DNA of 64,000 nucleotides from contig MU401639.1 of the NCBI GenBank assembly GCA_022579005.1, positions 1 through 64,000 on the forward strand, in the 5' to 3' direction. A program made the translations under genes and the position numbers. The stretch is from Poronia punctata (Eukaryota > Ascomycota > Sordariomycetes > Xylariales > Xylariaceae). Shown here piece by piece: positions 59,956 to 64,000 of the stretch (its first letter is position 1; each line of letters begins with the position of its first letter). A model generated the notes under the pieces. The model was not told where the DNA came from. It made no database searches and saw only the letters and a program-made list of their open reading frames with translations.

Positions 59956-61625
59956 TCAACGCTTATCATGATCCCGACTATCATCCGCATAGATGGTCTG
60001 TGATACATTCGACCCGTTAGGTCCGAGTAGTTCACTCGCGCTCGTTGAGTCTCCACGGGGATCTTCCGGATCAGGAGTCGTCCCAATCAGAGTGCGCAAG
60101 CCCGTGATGGTACCTCGTGGTATGTCGAGGCCTAACCCGCCCCGCATATTGACCTCTGGTACGCCGTTCGAATCGCGGTAGCCCCTGCTCCCAGGGTCAC
60201 CGGCTTCCGAGCGACCGAATAAGGGGCTGAAAAGGTTTCGGAACCGTCGCATGGGTCCCATGGCTACGGCTGATACGGCCGGCATACATGAGCATATCAA
60301 GCCGATGTTGGTCTCGGCAACCCTGTTTTTATCCTCGTTAGGCCCGTTGTCCAAGGTGACTAACTCGACTCCTCACCCTGAGCCAGAGGCAGTCTTTTGA
60401 GGTCTGGCTGATTCCAGGAACTAAGAGATCTGGCTTACTTGGTAATGTATGTATCTGTGACATTCCAGGTAAAGTCTTTCAAGTCTGTGGGGAGGTATCT
60501 TTCGAATCGGATGACCAGGTTTGTTAACCCAGCAAGACAAGCACTACAACCACGAAAGAATGGAGGCGTCAGTCGGTCCAGAGATATCTGCGAAGAAATC
60601 ATCGCCGAACTTACAAGAGTCCCAAGAGGAAAACACTACCAACAGCGGCCTTGCGCCTCCTAGAGAGTTTCAAAGAAGGAATGATATGTATCGGTATGAC
60701 GAGGATATAGATATCAGTGATGACTGAGAATATAGTCCCAGCCGTCGTGATCGTTGGGAGGACCTTCATACAGCGACGAGGCACTGTGAGCGAGCCGATG
60801 TCGAGATTTGCTGGACGTTCAGGGGTGCATACCCCTAGAGTGGTGAAAACTACAACGACGCAGAATACTACTACAGCCACCATGCCGGCCCAGATCATGA
60901 ACCTGAGTCGTGGGAGGGGGCTGAATATTCGTAGGTATAGAGCCAACAGGGAGACCTTGATTAACGTGTTGCTGATCCTCAGAAAGACGGCATCTACAAC
61001 GGCCGGCTGCCGGGTCACCATGTCAGTCGTCGGCTCTATCGATATAGTTGGAAGAAACTAACGAATTGGTATAGGTAAATGTTCAAAAGAGACACATCCC
61101 ATATATGGCGACCTATGGCACCATTCCCGGGCATATCCAAGACTGCGTTCGGTCCGTCAGTTTCGCCACCATTGCTTGCCAAGAACTAGGTAGAGAGACA
61201 ACATCAGACATACGCGACAGGACAATTCCATTAAAGGTAATAGTGAATGCCTAGAGCAACGCTCATCCCATCAGTTGATCCGACCAAGTTGAAGCCAACA
61301 AGGGCTGAGACGCATCAAACGAACCGTAGCCAGAAAACATGCATCTGAACGGGGTCGGTCACTCAAAGTTAGCCCAAGTGCGCCACAAGGCCGAAAGACG
61401 TCAAGACAGAGGAAGGAACTTACAATCATCAGCACCTAGTCTTCGGGCCAGCCCGAGACGGGCGTAGATGCGCAGTGCCACGAGGATGAGGGCAGGCACG
61501 AGCGTGATACCGATAGTGAGCACGACGTGCCACGCCCGCGACTCCGGATCGACCAAGTTGGAAGTCAGACCGGCCGGCGGCGATGCTGCCGGCGTAACGG
61601 CCAGTTGTTCCCGAGACAGGGCCAT
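59956..61625 (-). CDS. SAT4-type rhodopsin-fold integral membrane protein
   Basis: Six exons are proposed: 61625-61424, 61344-61285, 61112-61063, 61006-60615, 60543-60439 and 60322-59956, giving 391 residues in one frame. The protein starts MALSREQLAVTPAAS; membrane segment 1 ends in ARRLGADD, joined to Tyr as in the family motif DDY. GRHIWDV comes from a 50-nt exon, and ISNTLIKVSLLALYLRIFSP is the best-conserved block. RYLPTDLKDFTWNVTDTY and NIGLICSCMPAV follow, then a polar cytoplasmic tail. The fungal family has seven membrane segments and mostly unknown roles. Exon 2 has a weak donor (GTCGGA) and is the least certain part. The other joins use good consensus signals. Confidence 0.78.
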
Positions 61626-63709
61626 CTGGGTGGGTTTTCTTTCTTGTCGAACCCACCGGGCCTATCTACCCACGCCGAGTCGCGCGCGCGCATCAAAGCT
61701 TTCAAGTTATTATCGTGCAGAGCATCGGTTTGAGACTACAAAAGTAATAATAATAACTCGGGACGAAGTATAGAGAATCCATGGCCGCCGTTATTGAGTC
61801 ATGGCGAACAGAAATCCGTCGCTTTGATGTTTGATAGAGTTATGATTTGGGTAAAAAATAATATGTTGTCCCGATCGTTCGCAGTCTTCTTTGATTTTAG
61901 AATGATGAACAGCTTCAATACCTATTGTAGATCTGTCACGCCAGTTGCTAAGGCCCTAAGGTTTAGTACGTGGGATCTGAGTACCCGTACGTCCCACATC
62001 TCTGGGTGTCTGGCACTGGCACTCTGGATCCCTCTTTCCCTCTCCCCTCTCTCTCTCTTTCACTTCCTCCGGTCCCGAATCTCCACAATCCGCACCAGAT
62101 TCCCAGAAAATATAGTCTTTGTTGGTTGGCGACATGACGATGGCAGGGGCCCCTGCCCAATACTATAATCTTTCTGGAGATCATTGCAGGTGCTGGGGAT
62201 TAGTTTCTAGTTTATTTAGCCCAAGCGTTACAGGGTGTTGTGTCAAATGTTGATGATGACTAAAGCAATTTACCGCTTGGACTCTCGTTCTGCTTGGTAA
62301 TTCGGATCCATGATCAAGCCAATGTTGAAAACGCCACAGACCTTGAATTTAAAGCCTCGGGTTTACTCTTGAGTTTGAGGCGTGTCTGGCATATGAGTGA
62401 ATAGTTGTCGCTATTGTTAATCTAGATGTTGGCATTACGATTCAGCATCGCTAATTACGTTATTAGCCAGACATGCTAGTTCAGACCCCAGGAACAGGAG
62501 ACAGGGAGTAGGATGCGGGACCTAGTGAGGGAAGAGGCGGGATTTCCATGGGGTTCCCTAGTTTCGCCTAGCCGATCACTCGGACGTCGTTGTTGGGAAC
62601 GAAAATCTCTTGGAGGGAATGATAGTATCCTTACCAAGGCTGAGATTAGCCCGACACTAAAAGGGAAAAACACCACCGACCGGTGATGAATCTGGCAAGC
62701 TTGGTGCAAAATGGAGATTGGCCAAAATAACCAGCCGTTGAGCAAGGTGCAGCAGTTTCCAGTTCCACAGTAATGTCACTTTCACTTATCAGCAAGAATT
62801 GAAGTAAGAAAAAACATACTTTCTTCTTTCATTACCATGTCTTTGGGATTGCATCGAGGATCATGCATGCATAGTTCTCTTCCCTCATACCAATTGAAGG
62901 GAAAGGATCACATAAAATAGAGGCGCAGGTGATTAATTATTGTTGTACCTAACCTAGTTTAGTCAGGTAACCGATATGATACACCTCCTAAATGCAATTA
63001 TGCACCATTCATCTGAAAACTCCCCGTCCTGATGTCATGCCGTCGTCTCCTCTCGTAATCCCCAAACCACAACCATAGTCAAAGGTTTAAGAAGTAAACC
63101 TTATCAGCTGAAATAAACACCACCAAAGTATGGTGAACGCGATCGGGTTGCCGTGGAGATGACCACAGAATATGCCCTCTCAGGCTCTCACCATACGCAA
63201 AGGAAGACTCCCCTTAGTCACCAGAGACCTAGGTTTTTCCATGAGCATATATCCCCTTTCTTTCCCATGTTTTGCGTCGTTGTTGCAAGCCGGTCGTGTA
63301 ACAAAAACCATGCCGTTAACCTAAGGAAAAAGATGCACTCTCCTTCTTTTGCCCTGCCCTTTAAACCAGATACGCGGGTTGTATCACGCCAACAAGCATC
63401 ATTATTGTCATTATGATGGGCGGTGTTCCTTTTGTCGGGGCTCAATAAACGGGGGATGCGTGTCGTGTCCGAGTCCGAATGGGTTTGTTTCTGTTGTGGC
63501 GACGTTAATAACGCTCAGACACAATGAAAACGGAGATATGAGCGACCGGATTCATGGAAGAGTTACTTACAAACCCGAGTTGGACTGGACGCCAGAGGTA
63601 ATGAAGTCCCAGAAGAAACCACAGAAACAACAAAGAAGCAACCTCATTCCGCCCAACATTTCCCATCGAAGCCTTCAAGCATTCATTCGTCTTAGCGAAC
63701 TGATCGAGA
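61626..63709. other. Intergenic, no gene accepted
   Basis: About 2 kb. Frames of up to 126 codons (61794-62168, 63349-63729) have no family resemblance. The left end is the promoter of the rhodopsin-fold gene. No repeats or RNA genes were seen. Confidence 0.5.
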
Positions 63710-64000
63710 CTAGTGACACCAATCCGTGAACTGGATACCATTGGCTTGCAGCTCTCGCTGCTCAGGGCGAAGATTATCCTGTGCGGGAATAGAGCGTGAA
63801 GCATTGTCTCCGTTCCCTCGACCCTGTACATGGGCTTGGTGTGGCACTGCAGGTCTCGGAGCCATAAGTGACGTTCCGGGGGCGATGCCTGGGCCAGAGT
63901 GTCCTCCTGGCTCAGACCACACAGAGGTTGAATTTCCGATCTCGAAAGAATTGCCGAGAGGCGTCCAGCAGCGAGGATTGCCGGCCTCGCTGTCTGCCTC
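63710..64000 (-). CDS. C-terminal part of a hypothetical protein, truncated by the window edge
   Basis: On the minus strand the frame is open from the window edge to TAG at 63712-63710, about 96 codons, with no ATG needed inside the window. The visible part (NPRCWTPLGNSFEIGNST, then SEPGGHSGPGIAPGTS and a Gln/Asn-rich stretch) is polar and probably disordered, and the end is QFTDWCH. I do not recognise it. Whether the coding sequence is continuous to the edge or begins with an intron cannot be judged here. Confidence 0.45.
   Translation of the reverse strand, partial: EADSEAGNPRCWTPLGNSFEIGNSTSVWSEPGGHSGPGIAPGTSLMAPRPAVPHQAHVQGRGNGDNASRSIPAQDNLRPEQRELQANGIQFTDWCH

Noticed and set aside
1..64000. 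CRISPR arrays, bacterial operons, riboswitches
   Set aside because: No spaced direct-repeat arrays or ribosome-binding-site-led operons are seen; introns and gene content are fungal throughout.

Overview
The window is nuclear DNA of a filamentous ascomycete (Pezizomycotina, most likely a sordariomycete). The evidence is short GT-AG introns of about 50-120 nt, fungus-specific families (Zn2Cys6 regulator, DUF6923-type secreted protein, SAT4-type rhodopsin-fold membrane protein, Spt10), intron-containing tRNA-Phe genes, stop-saturated AT-rich islands that look like RIP-mutated repeats, and intergenic DNA rich in TAGGTA/TACCTA. Exon boundaries were deduced by hand from splice signals and checked for frame; none is confirmed by transcripts.

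Layout. 1-5.3 kb: importin beta-3 (Kap121/Pse1), minus strand, seven exons. 5.3-8.5 kb: gene-free, with an ATCA microsatellite and an AT-rich island. 8.5-14.3 kb, all minus: a small membrane protein, a secreted DUF6923-type protein and a Zn2Cys6 transcription factor. 15.6-29.8 kb, all minus: a disordered protein of unknown function, a secreted GH18-fold-like protein, an amino-acid permease, an LCM-type methyltransferase, a secreted protein with one C-terminal membrane anchor, and a FAD monooxygenase. 32.0-36.4 kb, plus: a CBS-PB1 membrane protein and mitoribosomal protein uS2m. 37.0-39.3 kb, minus: an allantoate-permease-like MFS carrier. 42.7-45.2 kb, plus: an Spt10-like histone-gene activator. 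45.6-47.5 kb, minus: chaperonin subunit CCT7. 49.1-51.1 kb, plus: a monocarboxylate-type MFS carrier interrupted by an assembly gap.

51.3-54.9 kb is a repeat nest: a 2.76 kb degenerate DNA transposon with about 145-bp terminal inverted repeats and TA target duplications, bracketed by two 105-bp direct repeats with a broken tRNA 3' half next to one of them. 55.0-57.8 kb has a possible relic frame and a GMC alcohol-oxidase-like gene. 58.1-59.4 kb has three tRNA-Phe genes with the same 72-nt exons but introns of 22, 28 and 53 nt. 60.0-61.6 kb is a rhodopsin-fold membrane protein, and the 3' end of a further minus-strand gene runs off the right edge.

Housekeeping genes (Kap121, uS2m, Spt10, CCT7, tRNA-Phe) are interleaved with transport, secretion and tailoring genes. 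No PKS, NRPS, terpene synthase or other backbone enzyme is visible, so 12-30 kb is not called a metabolite cluster. The least explained items are the repeat nest, the C-rich homopolymers inside introns, and an intron whose retention would truncate a membrane anchor. I found no convincing new multi-gene system.
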